Of a stretch of 5,756 nucleotides of DNA, positions 1 through 5,692 are shown piece by piece; the first letter of the stretch is position 1, and every line of letters starts with the position of its first letter. The translations under genes were made by a program, and so were the position numbers. The stretch covers positions 1 through 5,756 of the forward strand of contig JAEDJT010000065.1 in assembly GCA_016296185.1 (NCBI GenBank), given 5' to 3'. Below the pieces are notes generated by a model. That model did not search any database and was not told where the DNA came from. It saw only the letters and a program-made list of their open reading frames with translations. This DNA is from Bacilli bacterium. GTDB lineage: Bacteria > Bacillota_I > Bacilli_A > RF39 > UBA660.

Positions 1-1139
1 CAGATACTTATTCATTTGAAGTAAAAACTTATAATGAAACAACTCCAATAAGAATGCTTTGGACTTCTGACCAACAATCTTGGACTAAGAATGAATATGA
101 AGTATGGAATGTATGTGCTAGATTTTTAAATAAAAAAGCTAATCAATTTGATTTCCATTTAAATACAGGTGATATATCACAAAACGCAAATAGACGTTTC
201 GAGTGGGATTATTACTACAATTATTCTAAGGATATAACAAGAAACATGCCACATGTTATATCTTGTGGTAATAATGACTTAATAGATAAAAAATTCTCAG
301 ATGCTTTTAATTATTATATAACAGCAGAAAATCAATTTGCTAACTCAGTATATTGGTTTGATTTAGGATTTACTCATTTTGTAGTACTTAACTCTAATAC
401 AGATAGTACTTATGTTGATGGCGTAGGTAGTGTTGGTGGTTATGAAAGTACAGATGCTTTCTTAGAAGCACAAGCACAATGGTTAGATACACACTTAACA
501 GAAGTTGAAAGTAGAGAAGTTAAGCCTAGATGGGTAATAGTAATTGCTCATTTATCTGCATTTACAGTAGGTAGAACTAAGAGATTACAAAGATGGGTTG
601 CACCAGTAGAAAAACATAAAGTAGATATGTTCTTATGCGGACACAACCATGCTTGGAGTGTATCTAAACCTTTATATACTGGTTATGACTTTAATCAATC
701 TCCAGCTTATAATGATTATGTAACTAAGGTTACAGGTACTACAGATTTAAAAATAGTAGAAGAATATAAAGCTGATGGTCAAACTGAAATAAATAGAGAA
801 GCTGACCCTGCAAATGGTACTTATTATGTATTAAATCATGCTTGTGGATTTAAATTAAGTGGTAAAGAAAAACCTTTAACTTTATCAACTTTAGCTGGTA
901 CTAAACATGTTAATGAAGATAATAGTCCTTGGTGGATTTCAGCTCAAGCATTACCAAGTAATCCAGTATATATAGATTTACAAATAGGATATGACCAAAT
1001 AGTTTGTGATAGTTACCAAATAACTGGAATAAAAGGTGCAGATGAATTTAAAAATGCAATAATCAATACAGATTTATCAAAAGTTAGTGAAAATAAATTC
1101 CATACATTAACAATTAATTATAGTGATAGAAATAAATAG
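1..1139 (+). CDS. Purple-acid-phosphatase-like metallophosphatase, 5'-partial
   Basis: The frame is open to the left edge (first full codon at 3), so the ATG at 54 is an internal methionine. It has no Shine-Dalgarno, and in-frame residues D-T-Y-S-F-E-V precede it. Counting from that methionine, the metallophosphatase motifs appear in order: SDQQ (D6, where purple acid phosphatases have GDxG), TGD (D40) followed by an aromatic WDYYY, CGNND (N73, the GNH[D/E] position with Asn for His), VIAH (H166) and CGHNH (H197, H199). Most metal ligands are present, so hydrolysis of a phosphoester is plausible, but the GNND variant could alter activity. The upstream residues may end a fibronectin-like domain, as in purple acid phosphatases (inference). 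The gene ends 21 bases before the tail-type gene on the same strand, suggesting one operon and possibly a virion-associated enzyme. The fold is fairly sure; substrate and location are unknown. Confidence 0.85.
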   Translation, partial: DTYSFEVKTYNETTPIRMLWTSDQQSWTKNEYEVWNVCARFLNKKANQFDFHLNTGDISQNANRRFEWDYYYNYSKDITRNMPHVISCGNNDLIDKKFSDAFNYYITAENQFANSVYWFDLGFTHFVVLNSNTDSTYVDGVGSVGGYESTDAFLEAQAQWLDTHLTEVESREVKPRWVIVIAHLSAFTVGRTKRLQRWVAPVEKHKVDMFLCGHNHAWSVSKPLYTGYDFNQSPAYNDYVTKVTGTTDLKIVEEYKADGQTEINREADPANGTYYVLNHACGFKLSGKEKPLTLSTLAGTKHVNEDNSPWWISAQALPSNPVYIDLQIGYDQIVCDSYQITGIKGADEFKNAIINTDLSKVSENKFHTLTINYSDRNK

Positions 1140-1146
1140 AATTAAG

Positions 1147-1153
1147 AAAGGAG
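1147..1153 (+). promoter_or_regulatory. Ribosome-binding site that fixes the tail gene start
   Basis: AAAGGAG is a strong Shine-Dalgarno. It lies 1 base from the ATG at 1155 but 7 bases from the in-frame ATG at 1161. Only the latter spacing is workable, so the protein should begin MSIIRKKN rather than MFMSIIRKKN. Confidence 0.85.
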
Positions 1154-1160
1154 AATGTTC

Positions 1161-3263
1161 ATGAGTATTATCAGAAAGAAAAATCCTTTAACTGGAGAGT
1201 GGGAGACATTTTCAGCTACTATAGCATCTGAAATATCAATAATAGATATTAAAGATAATTTCACTTCTAAAAACGTAGAAGGTGCATTAAGAGAAGTTGC
1301 TGATAAAAACAATGAAATAGAAGCTAAATTAGAATCTCATGCTACTACAATACAAGAACATTCATCTATTTTAACTGAACATAGTGAAGACATAGAATGG
1401 CTTAAAGTAAACGGTGGAGGAGGTGGGGGTGGTGGAACATCTGCCCCTACTATCACTTCTAAATTTGAAGATGGAACAATAGTTCAAAAAGATGAAGATG
1501 TAAAGATACCAATTTTCTTCAGTTCTCCAAACCAAGGAACTGGTACTGCTTACATTGTAATAGATGGTATAGAAGTAGATAGTGTTTCAGGTATTAAACA
1601 AGGTAATAATATTATCAATATTGGTAAATTAACAAATTTAAGAACTTCAGTAGCAATCTATGTAAAAGATAGAGCTAATATGTTATCTAATCAATTAGAA
1701 TGGACTATTATTTGCGGTGGTATTGACCTAGAAGTAAACTTTGATGATAAAGCAGATTATGGTGTTACAGACCAAATACTTATGCAATTTACAGTACAAA
1801 GTGCTAGTTCAGAACCTATAATAATGCATATGACTATAGATTATGATACTTATGAAGTAGAGTGTACTCAAGGTGTTAATGAATATATGTTCGTTGGATT
1901 AGGAGTAGGTGTACATAAAGTATCTTTTTATTTAACTAGTGGCGAATATAGAACAAATACAATTATTTATAATATAGTTGTTGTTAGTTCTAACTCACTA
2001 TTTGTTTCTTCTAGTTTTGAAGAAGGTCAATTTACTTATGGTGCTCCTGTACCAGTTCAATATCGTGTATCTAAAGCGAGTGACGAATACTTTGATGTAA
2101 AATTATATTTAAATGAAGTATTACAAAAAACTTTATCTGTTCAAGCTGGAACATATTATTGGACTATCAATGATTGTGAAATAGGAACACATAATATAAG
2201 AATAGAAGTTAGAAGTGCTTATGATGAAGAGTTTATTATAGAAAAAAGTTTTGAAGTAGTGGCAGGTAATTATACTCCTTTGAAAATTACTGAAGCAGGT
2301 TTAATTTATAGATTAAATGCTAAAGGTAGAACTAATCAAGATAGTGATAGAGCAGAACCTAGAGATAATAGTGGCAATGGTGTTTCAGCTAGATTATATA
2401 ATTTTAACTGGTATACAAACGGTTGGATAGATGATGAACTTGTATGTGATAGTAATGCCTATGTTGAAATAGATTGTTATCCTTGGAGTGAAAATGCTAT
2501 TTATGGTTCTACGATAGAAGTTCAATACACAGGATTAGATATAGGATTCAATGAAGCAAGAATATTTGATTATACAGATGTTGAAACACCATATAAAGGT
2601 GCTTATATTGACCTAGAAGAAACAACTATGAAATCTTTAGCAAATACTGGGAAAGTAAATGTTGATAAGGATATTGAGACTACTATAAGTTTTGTAATAG
2701 ATAGAAAGAATAAATTTGGTAAGGTATATATTGATGGTATTTGTTCAAGAGCTTTCTCGTTGAGTGATACTGGTAGTGGTACTTCAGCTGTAAGAGAAGA
2801 CTTTACACATACTCAAAAAATTTACTTAAATAGTAGAAAAGGTCAAGATAAATTTGGAGCTTGTAAAATAAAAGATATAAGAATATATAGTAGAGTTTTA
2901 TCAGATGACGAGATAGTTCAAAATAACATAGCACAAGTTACAGATTTAGATGCACAAGAAAAACTATATAAATTAAATTATGAAAATACAACATTACCAA
3001 CGATAAAAATGTATGGTGATACTAGTAAAATGACGCTTGAAACTCCAGTAACAATGAGAATTAAATATACTTCACCAAATGAAGATAAGTTCGGTCAATC
3101 TTTTGACTTACCTTATTGTACTGTGAATTGGCAAGGGACTTCTTCATTACAATATGTTTTAAAGAACTTTACTGCAAGATTAAAAGATGAGAATATGTCA
3201 GATTACTATTACACACCATACTCTAATGGAGTACTTGAAAATGTATATTGTTTTAAGTGTGAT
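1161..3263 (+). CDS. Phage tail/receptor-binding-type protein with CotH-kinase-like domain, exon 1
   Basis: Exon 1 encodes residues 1-701 of a multidomain protein interrupted by two introns. Residues about 36-83 are helical with heptad character (LREVADKNNEIEAKL), consistent with a coiled coil, followed by glycine 85-92 as a hinge. Residues about 95-370 are beta-rich and look like three Ig-like units (about 95-185, 187-277, 280-368). Residues about 378-585 resemble a LamG/concanavalin-like domain (LIYRLNAKGR at the start, KIKDIRIYSRVLSDDEI at the end). From about 610 a CotH-like domain begins: VNWQGTSSLQYVLKNF (655-670) matches the family's RGNSS...KK motif, with K668 a possible nucleotide-site lysine, and VYCFKCD (695-701) starts the next motif. 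The coding sequence stops at GAT and the next bases are TAA, the first three bases of intron 1. Tail function is inferred from architecture; the CotH relationship is by motif recognition only. Confidence 0.8.
1413..1436 (+). other. Eight-glycine linker, G-rich tract
   Basis: Eight consecutive glycine codons (mixed GGT, GGA and GGG) follow the predicted coiled coil and precede the beta-rich region. This reads as a flexible hinge between the trimerising stalk and the outer domains. It is the most G-rich stretch of an otherwise AT-rich gene. Confidence 0.8.
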
Positions 3264-3282
3264 TAACGAATATAGTCTCACT
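3256..3282 (+). other. Intron 1 P1 helix and 5' splice site
   Basis: Exon bases AGTGTGAT (3256-3263) pair with the internal guide sequence GTCTCACT (3275-3282), with one T-T mismatch. The last exon base T3263 faces G3275, the U-G wobble that marks group I 5' splice sites. Guide bases ATATA (3270-3274) just upstream are complementary to TATAT at the start of exon 2 (4262-4266), giving a 5-bp P10. Together these fix both splice junctions. Confidence 0.8.
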
Positions 3283-3358
3283 ATAAAAATCTTTTCTAAT
3301 TGACTTGGAAGCCTAGAGATAGGTAACAGGGGCGAAGATTAAATATTTATAAATGTAA

Positions 3359-3387
3359 TTGACAAATAATAAAAATAATTGTATAAT
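3359..3387 (+). promoter_or_regulatory. Consensus sigma-70-type promoter for the GIY-YIG gene
   Basis: TTGACA (3359-3364) and TATAAT (3382-3387) match the -35 and -10 consensus exactly, with the optimal 17-base spacer. The promoter is inside the intron, 23 bases before the endonuclease ATG, so the gene could be transcribed independently of the tail operon. The AT-rich background makes chance -10 matches common, but an exact pair at ideal spacing just upstream of a start is much less likely by chance. Confidence 0.75.
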
Positions 3388-3394
3388 ATAAATA

Positions 3395-3403
3395 GAGGAG
3401 GGG
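3395..3403 (+). promoter_or_regulatory. Ribosome-binding site of the GIY-YIG gene
   Basis: GAGGAGGGG ends 7 bases before the ATG at 3411. It is a strong, well-spaced Shine-Dalgarno that supports this start. Confidence 0.8.
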
Positions 3404-3410
3404 ATATATT

Positions 3411-4079
3411 ATGGGTGAAAGAAAATATTATGTCTATGGTTATATAAGATTAGATACAAATACTTATTTTTATATAGGTAAAGGAACTGATATAAGATAT
3501 AAGAGAATAGATATTAGAACAAAACATTTTAAAAATATTATAAACTCTACAGAATGTGCAGTTGAAATATTATATGATAATCTAACTGAGAGAGAAGCAT
3601 TAGATTATGAAATGCAAGTAATAGATGAATTACTATGTGAAGAAGGTTATACTATAGAATTTGATAAAGATGAATGTAAAAATCATGGATTTAATCATTT
3701 AGTTAATTGCACATTAGGTGGAGAAGGAATAAGCGGATACAAACATACAGAAGACGCAATAAAAAAATGCACTCATTATGGTGAAGATAATCCTATGTAT
3801 GGTAAACGAGGAGAATTAAGTCCTCATTATGGTAAAAAATATGATAAAGACCATAAAGATAAAATTATGTTATCAAATCCTAAAAGAAAAAAAGTATATT
3901 GTATTGAATTAGATAGAGAATTTAATTCCTACCGAGAAGCTGAAAGGATATTATTAGAAGAATATAATATAGTTTGTAGTCATGCAAGTATTTCTTCAAT
4001 ATGTAAAGGAAGAAACAAAAAAGGTGGGTATTATAAAAATACTAAAAAAGAAGCAAATTTACATTTTATAAATATTTAA
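3411..4079 (+). CDS. GIY-YIG homing endonuclease with NUMOD-type DNA-binding modules
   Basis: This 222-residue protein is expected to cut intronless copies of the tail gene near the insertion site and so spread intron 1 (homing). The N-terminal nuclease domain has the GIY equivalent Y7-V8-Y9, the YIG motif Y21-I22-G23 followed by KG, the arginine region around R29-R32, and a glutamate in LDYEMQVI (E67) that fits the family's catalytic Glu. LVNCTLGGEGISG (97-109) is typical of intron-encoded members. Two NPMYGK/SPHYGKK units (127-143) match NUMOD3-type minor-groove modules. KKVYCIELDREFNSYREAERIL through ICKGRNKKGGYY (160-208) resembles the NUMOD1/IENR1 helix-turn-helix. The order nuclease, linker, DNA-binding tail is that of I-TevI-like enzymes. 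It looks intact and has its own promoter and ribosome-binding site. Its target site is inferred from position. Confidence 0.93.
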   Translation: MGERKYYVYGYIRLDTNTYFYIGKGTDIRYKRIDIRTKHFKNIINSTECAVEILYDNLTEREALDYEMQVIDELLCEEGYTIEFDKDECKNHGFNHLVNCTLGGEGISGYKHTEDAIKKCTHYGEDNPMYGKRGELSPHYGKKYDKDHKDKIMLSNPKRKKVYCIELDREFNSYREAERILLEEYNIVCSHASISSICKGRNKKGGYYKNTKKEANLHFINI

Positions 4080-4082
4080 TCA

Positions 4083-4261
4083 CGCTGAACGACTAAACGA
4101 AAAGACTTGCGAAAGCAAGATGCGATAGTCTGACCTCCAACTATAATCTAAAAATGAAATTGGAGAAGAGGGGTCAAGTGTAAAGACACTTTAGAGAAGA
4201 ACCCTTCTCGCCATCATATGATGGTCAGTAGCCTTAATATAAGGCGAAAGTAACAGATGTG
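4083..4261 (+). ncRNA. 3' catalytic core and P9 region of intron 1
   Basis: No protein gene is visible here. It carries the 3' strands of P6 and P3, the whole of P7 and P8, and a chain of hairpins: CTCCAA/TTGGAG, AAGTGT/ACACTT, GAGAAG/CTTCTC, the palindrome CCATCATATGATGG, and GCCTTA/TAAGGC. It ends at the terminal G of the intron. None of the stems is followed by a T-run, so these are structural and not terminators. Confidence 0.75.
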
Positions 4262-4528
4262 TATATGGAATCTACACATAGTAGAAACGTTGGTTTAGCT
4301 AAGTTCGTAAACGATTGTCTATATGATACTAAAAACCCAGCACAACAAAAAGACGATAAGATAAGAAATAGTATAAATGGATTCCCTTGTTTATTATATA
4401 TTAACGATGAGTTACAAGGAGTTTATAATTTCAACTTAGATAGATATTCAACTAGACCTTATGGTTATACTGACCCAGAAAAATGTTTAGTATACGAAGT
4501 ATCTGCCAACTCAGATACAACTGCTGGA
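4262..4528 (+). CDS. Tail-type protein, exon 2 (central CotH-like motifs)
   Basis: This short exon supplies residues 702-790, in frame with exon 1. YMESTHSRN (702-710) completes the CotH motif begun in exon 1. GFPCLLYINDELQGVYNFNLDR (741-762) is the hallmark CotH strand (family pattern LYxNGxxxGxYxL), here with N749, G754 and Y756. It ends with VSANSDTTAG (781-790). The frame also runs 9 bases upstream from a GTG at 4253/4259-like positions, but there is no ribosome-binding site and those bases belong to the intron, so it is not a separate gene. The right limit is uncertain by 1-2 bases: the frame requires 4528 or 4529, while the canonical intron pairing points to 4530. Confidence 0.8.
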
Positions 4529-4543
4529 GTAACATATCGCTCC

Positions 4544-4740
4544 CTATATTAAGTAATTAATATAGCAAATTTCCTGAATTGCTGGAAACCCCTAAAGCTC
4601 AAATGCCACAATAGAAGAGAAATCATTCTATGATGGAACGAAAGTAGAAAAAAGTTTTGAGATGACATAAGGTTAAATCCTAAGTGTTATAATAATGGGC
4701 AATCAGCAGGTAAGATTCTAAATTAAATTATTTTAAATTA
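4544..4740 (+). ncRNA. 5' core of intron 2 (P2 to P6 entry), no protein gene
   Basis: This gap between exon 2 coding sequence and the second endonuclease promoter holds the P2 hairpin, the 5' strand of P3, P4 and an elongated P5/P5a region. In-frame translation from exon 2 would stop at TAA 4550-4552 within P2. I see no additional ORF with a ribosome-binding site. Confidence 0.75.
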
Positions 4741-4769
4741 TTGACTTTTTATAAAATATAATGTATAAT
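4741..4769 (+). promoter_or_regulatory. Sigma-70-type promoter for the second endonuclease gene
   Basis: TTGACT (4741-4746, five of six consensus bases) and TATAAT (4764-4769, exact) are separated by 17 bases. The distance from the -10 box to the ATG is 23 bases, the same as at the GIY-YIG gene, and the 15 bases TGTATAATATAAATA are identical at both promoters. Confidence 0.7.
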
Positions 4770-4777
4770 ATAAATAA

Positions 4778-4784
4778 AGAGGGG
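4778..4784 (+). promoter_or_regulatory. Ribosome-binding site of the second endonuclease gene
   Basis: AGAGGGG lies 8 bases before the ATG at 4793. An ATG at 4785 is out of frame and too close to the Shine-Dalgarno to be used. Confidence 0.7.
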
Positions 4785-4792
4785 ATGATAAA

Positions 4793-5497
4793 ATGTATTA
4801 TAATATTAATAGTTATAATGATATAAAAATGGGATTTGAAAAATATGGTTATTCATTAGTAGATGATGAATATATAAATAATAAAACTTATATGACAGTA
4901 ATTTGTCCATTCGGACATGTTTGGAATGTTAAATGGACAAATTTTATATCAGGGAATAGATGTCCTCATTGTAATAAAATGAATAAAAAAATTAAAGCAA
5001 TTATTGAATTTGATGAAATGCTTCAATTAAATGGGTATACTTTATTAGATTGGAGTAATTTTAAAACAAAAAAATCAAAAGTTTTAATAAAATGCCCTAA
5101 AGGTCATATAATAAAAATGAGTTATGATAAGTTTAAAAGTGGAAATAGATGTAAATATTGCAATATATCAAAAGGTGAAAGAAAAATTATACAATATTTA
5201 AGTATTAACCATATAGATTTTATACATCAATATAAATTTAAAGATTGTAAAAATATATTTGAATTACCTTTTGATTTTTATATACCTTCTTTAAATTTAT
5301 GTATAGAATATGACGGAGAACAACATTATAAAATAGGAAAATTTAATAATACTTTATTAGACTTGATGAATTTAAAAAGAAGAGATAATATAAAAACGCA
5401 ATATTGTAAACAAAACAATATTAAACTTATAAGAATACCTTATTATGAATTTAATAATATAGAAAATATATTATTAAAAGAACTTAATTTAAAATAA
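4793..5497 (+). CDS. Homing endonuclease: two zinc-finger-like units plus Vsr/EDxHD-type nuclease domain
   Basis: This 234-residue protein is probably the homing nuclease of intron 2. The N-terminal half holds two similar units of CPxGH...GNRCxxC type: C38, H42, C57, C60 and C101, H105, C120, C123. Each is preceded by a GYSL/GYTL segment and they share the spacing, so they look like an internal duplication. They resemble the treble-clef or zinc-ribbon modules found on phage nucleases and would bind DNA. The C-terminal domain (about 125-234) has SKGERKIIQYL (E129), LPFDFYIP (D161), IEYDGEQHY (E172, D174, H178) and RRDNIKTQYC (D198), then KLIRIPYYE. This order matches Vsr-fold EDxHD homing endonucleases such as I-Bth0305I and the broader DUF559-like PD-(D/E)XK group. 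All key residues seem present, so it is likely active. It has its own promoter and lies in the P6 region of the intron. Assignment to EDxHD rather than another Vsr-like subgroup is by motif only. Confidence 0.85.
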   Translation: MYYNINSYNDIKMGFEKYGYSLVDDEYINNKTYMTVICPFGHVWNVKWTNFISGNRCPHCNKMNKKIKAIIEFDEMLQLNGYTLLDWSNFKTKKSKVLIKCPKGHIIKMSYDKFKSGNRCKYCNISKGERKIIQYLSINHIDFIHQYKFKDCKNIFELPFDFYIPSLNLCIEYDGEQHYKIGKFNNTLLDLMNLKRRDNIKTQYCKQNNIKLIRIPYYEFNNIENILLKELNLK

Positions 5498-5692
5498 TTT
5501 AACATGAATAAACTTCAACGACTATCCCGTAAGGGAGTAGACTACAAGCGATTGGTAGTCAAAGTGGGAAACAACTTATTTAAAGTTGATGATATAGTCT
5601 GCTCTCGTAGGAAACTACGAGCAGTTTTTTAAAGTTAATTGTTAAAACTTTAACAAAACGAATTAAGTGTAGCGAACTTAATTGAACATTTG
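5498..5692 (+). ncRNA. 3' catalytic core and P9 region of intron 2
   Basis: This stretch holds P7, the hairpins CCC-GTAA-GGG (5526-5535) and GACTAC/GTAGTC (5540-5560), the 3' strand of P3, P8, the P9 stem, and the AATTAAGT/ACTTAATT stem. It ends in GAACATTTG(G). No protein gene is visible. Confidence 0.75.
5604..5630 (+). terminator. P9 hairpin plus T6: possible intrinsic terminator
   Basis: CTCGTAG-GAAA-CTACGAG (5604-5621) is a 7-bp stem with a GAAA tetraloop, followed by CAG and TTTTTT (5625-5630). With an outer CTGC/GCAG pairing (5599-5602 with 5621-5624) and a two-base bulge, the stem runs straight into the T-run, the classic intrinsic terminator shape. The same hairpin fills the P9 position of the intron, so its main role may be splicing. 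It could end transcripts started at the intron-internal promoter. Confidence 0.4.

Larger units (their letters stand above)
3264..4261 (+). ncRNA. Group I self-splicing intron 1 (with GIY-YIG endonuclease gene)
   Basis: This 998-base intron interrupts the tail gene between codons GAT and TAT, and ends in G4261. The core can be traced. P3 is CTTTTC (3291-3296) with GAAAAG (4099-4104). P5 is GCCT with AGGT near 3311-3324. P6 is GGCG (3331-3334) with CGCT (4083-4086). P7 is GACTA (4091-4095) with TAGTC (4126-4130). P8 is CTTGC-GAAA-GCAAG (4106-4119). The 3' part holds stems at 4135-4165, 4176-4191, 4194-4209, 4211-4224 and 4231-4245, which are P9-type extensions. The endonuclease gene sits in the P6 loop, ending 3 bases before the 3' strand of P6. 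Joining 3263 to 4262 restores the continuous CotH-like motif CFKCD-YMESTHSRN. P6-loop placement suggests subgroup IA, but the exact subgroup is unverified. Confidence 0.88.
4531..5692 (+). ncRNA. Group I self-splicing intron 2, SPO1-like (with zinc-finger/EDxHD endonuclease gene)
   Basis: The core can be drawn helix by helix. P1 is exon GGAGT (4526-4530) with GCTCC (4539-4543). P2 is CTATATTAA-GTAA-TTAATATAG (4544-4565). P3 is TTTCCTG (4570-4576) with TGGGAAA (5565-5571). P4 is TGCTG (4580-4584) with CAGCA (4704-4708). A P5 extension pairs CTCAAA (4598-4603) with TTTGAG (4656-4661). P7 is GACTAT (5520-5525) with ATAGTC (5594-5599). P8 is CAACTT/AAGTTG (5572-5588). P9 is at 5604-5621, and a further stem AATTAAGT/ACTTAATT is at 5661-5683. 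The phrases GCTGGAAACCCC, GGGCAATCAGCAG, CAACGACTATCCCGTAAGGG and terminal GAACAT...G are characteristic of SPO1-type phage introns (from memory). The endonuclease gene lies in the P6 region. Exact ends are uncertain: see the finding on the frame conflict. Confidence 0.85.

Noticed and set aside
54..56. ATG at 54 as the start of the metallophosphatase
   Set aside because: There is no ribosome-binding site, the frame is open to the left edge, and the first metal-binding motif follows only 5 residues later, too close for a natural N-terminus.
1155..1157. ATG at 1155 as the tail gene start
   Set aside because: It is only 1 base from the Shine-Dalgarno AAAGGAG. The in-frame ATG at 1161 has proper spacing.
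4176..4245. Hairpins near 4176-4245 as terminators
   Set aside because: None is followed by a T-run, and they lie in the P9 region of intron 1 just before the splice site.
3264..4261. Frameshift or nonsense mutation splitting the tail gene, or insertion of a transposon
   Set aside because: There are no terminal inverted repeats, target duplication or transposase. A complete group I core with P1, P3, P7, P8 and P10 explains the interruption.
4259..4552. Independent 97-residue gene starting with GTG at 4259
   Set aside because: It has no ribosome-binding site, its first bases are the end of intron 1 and its last 24 are in intron 2. The rest continues the CotH-like domain of the tail protein.
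3264..5692. Inteins instead of introns
   Set aside because: The interruptions are not open in frame with the exons, and neither shows intein splicing blocks at its ends.
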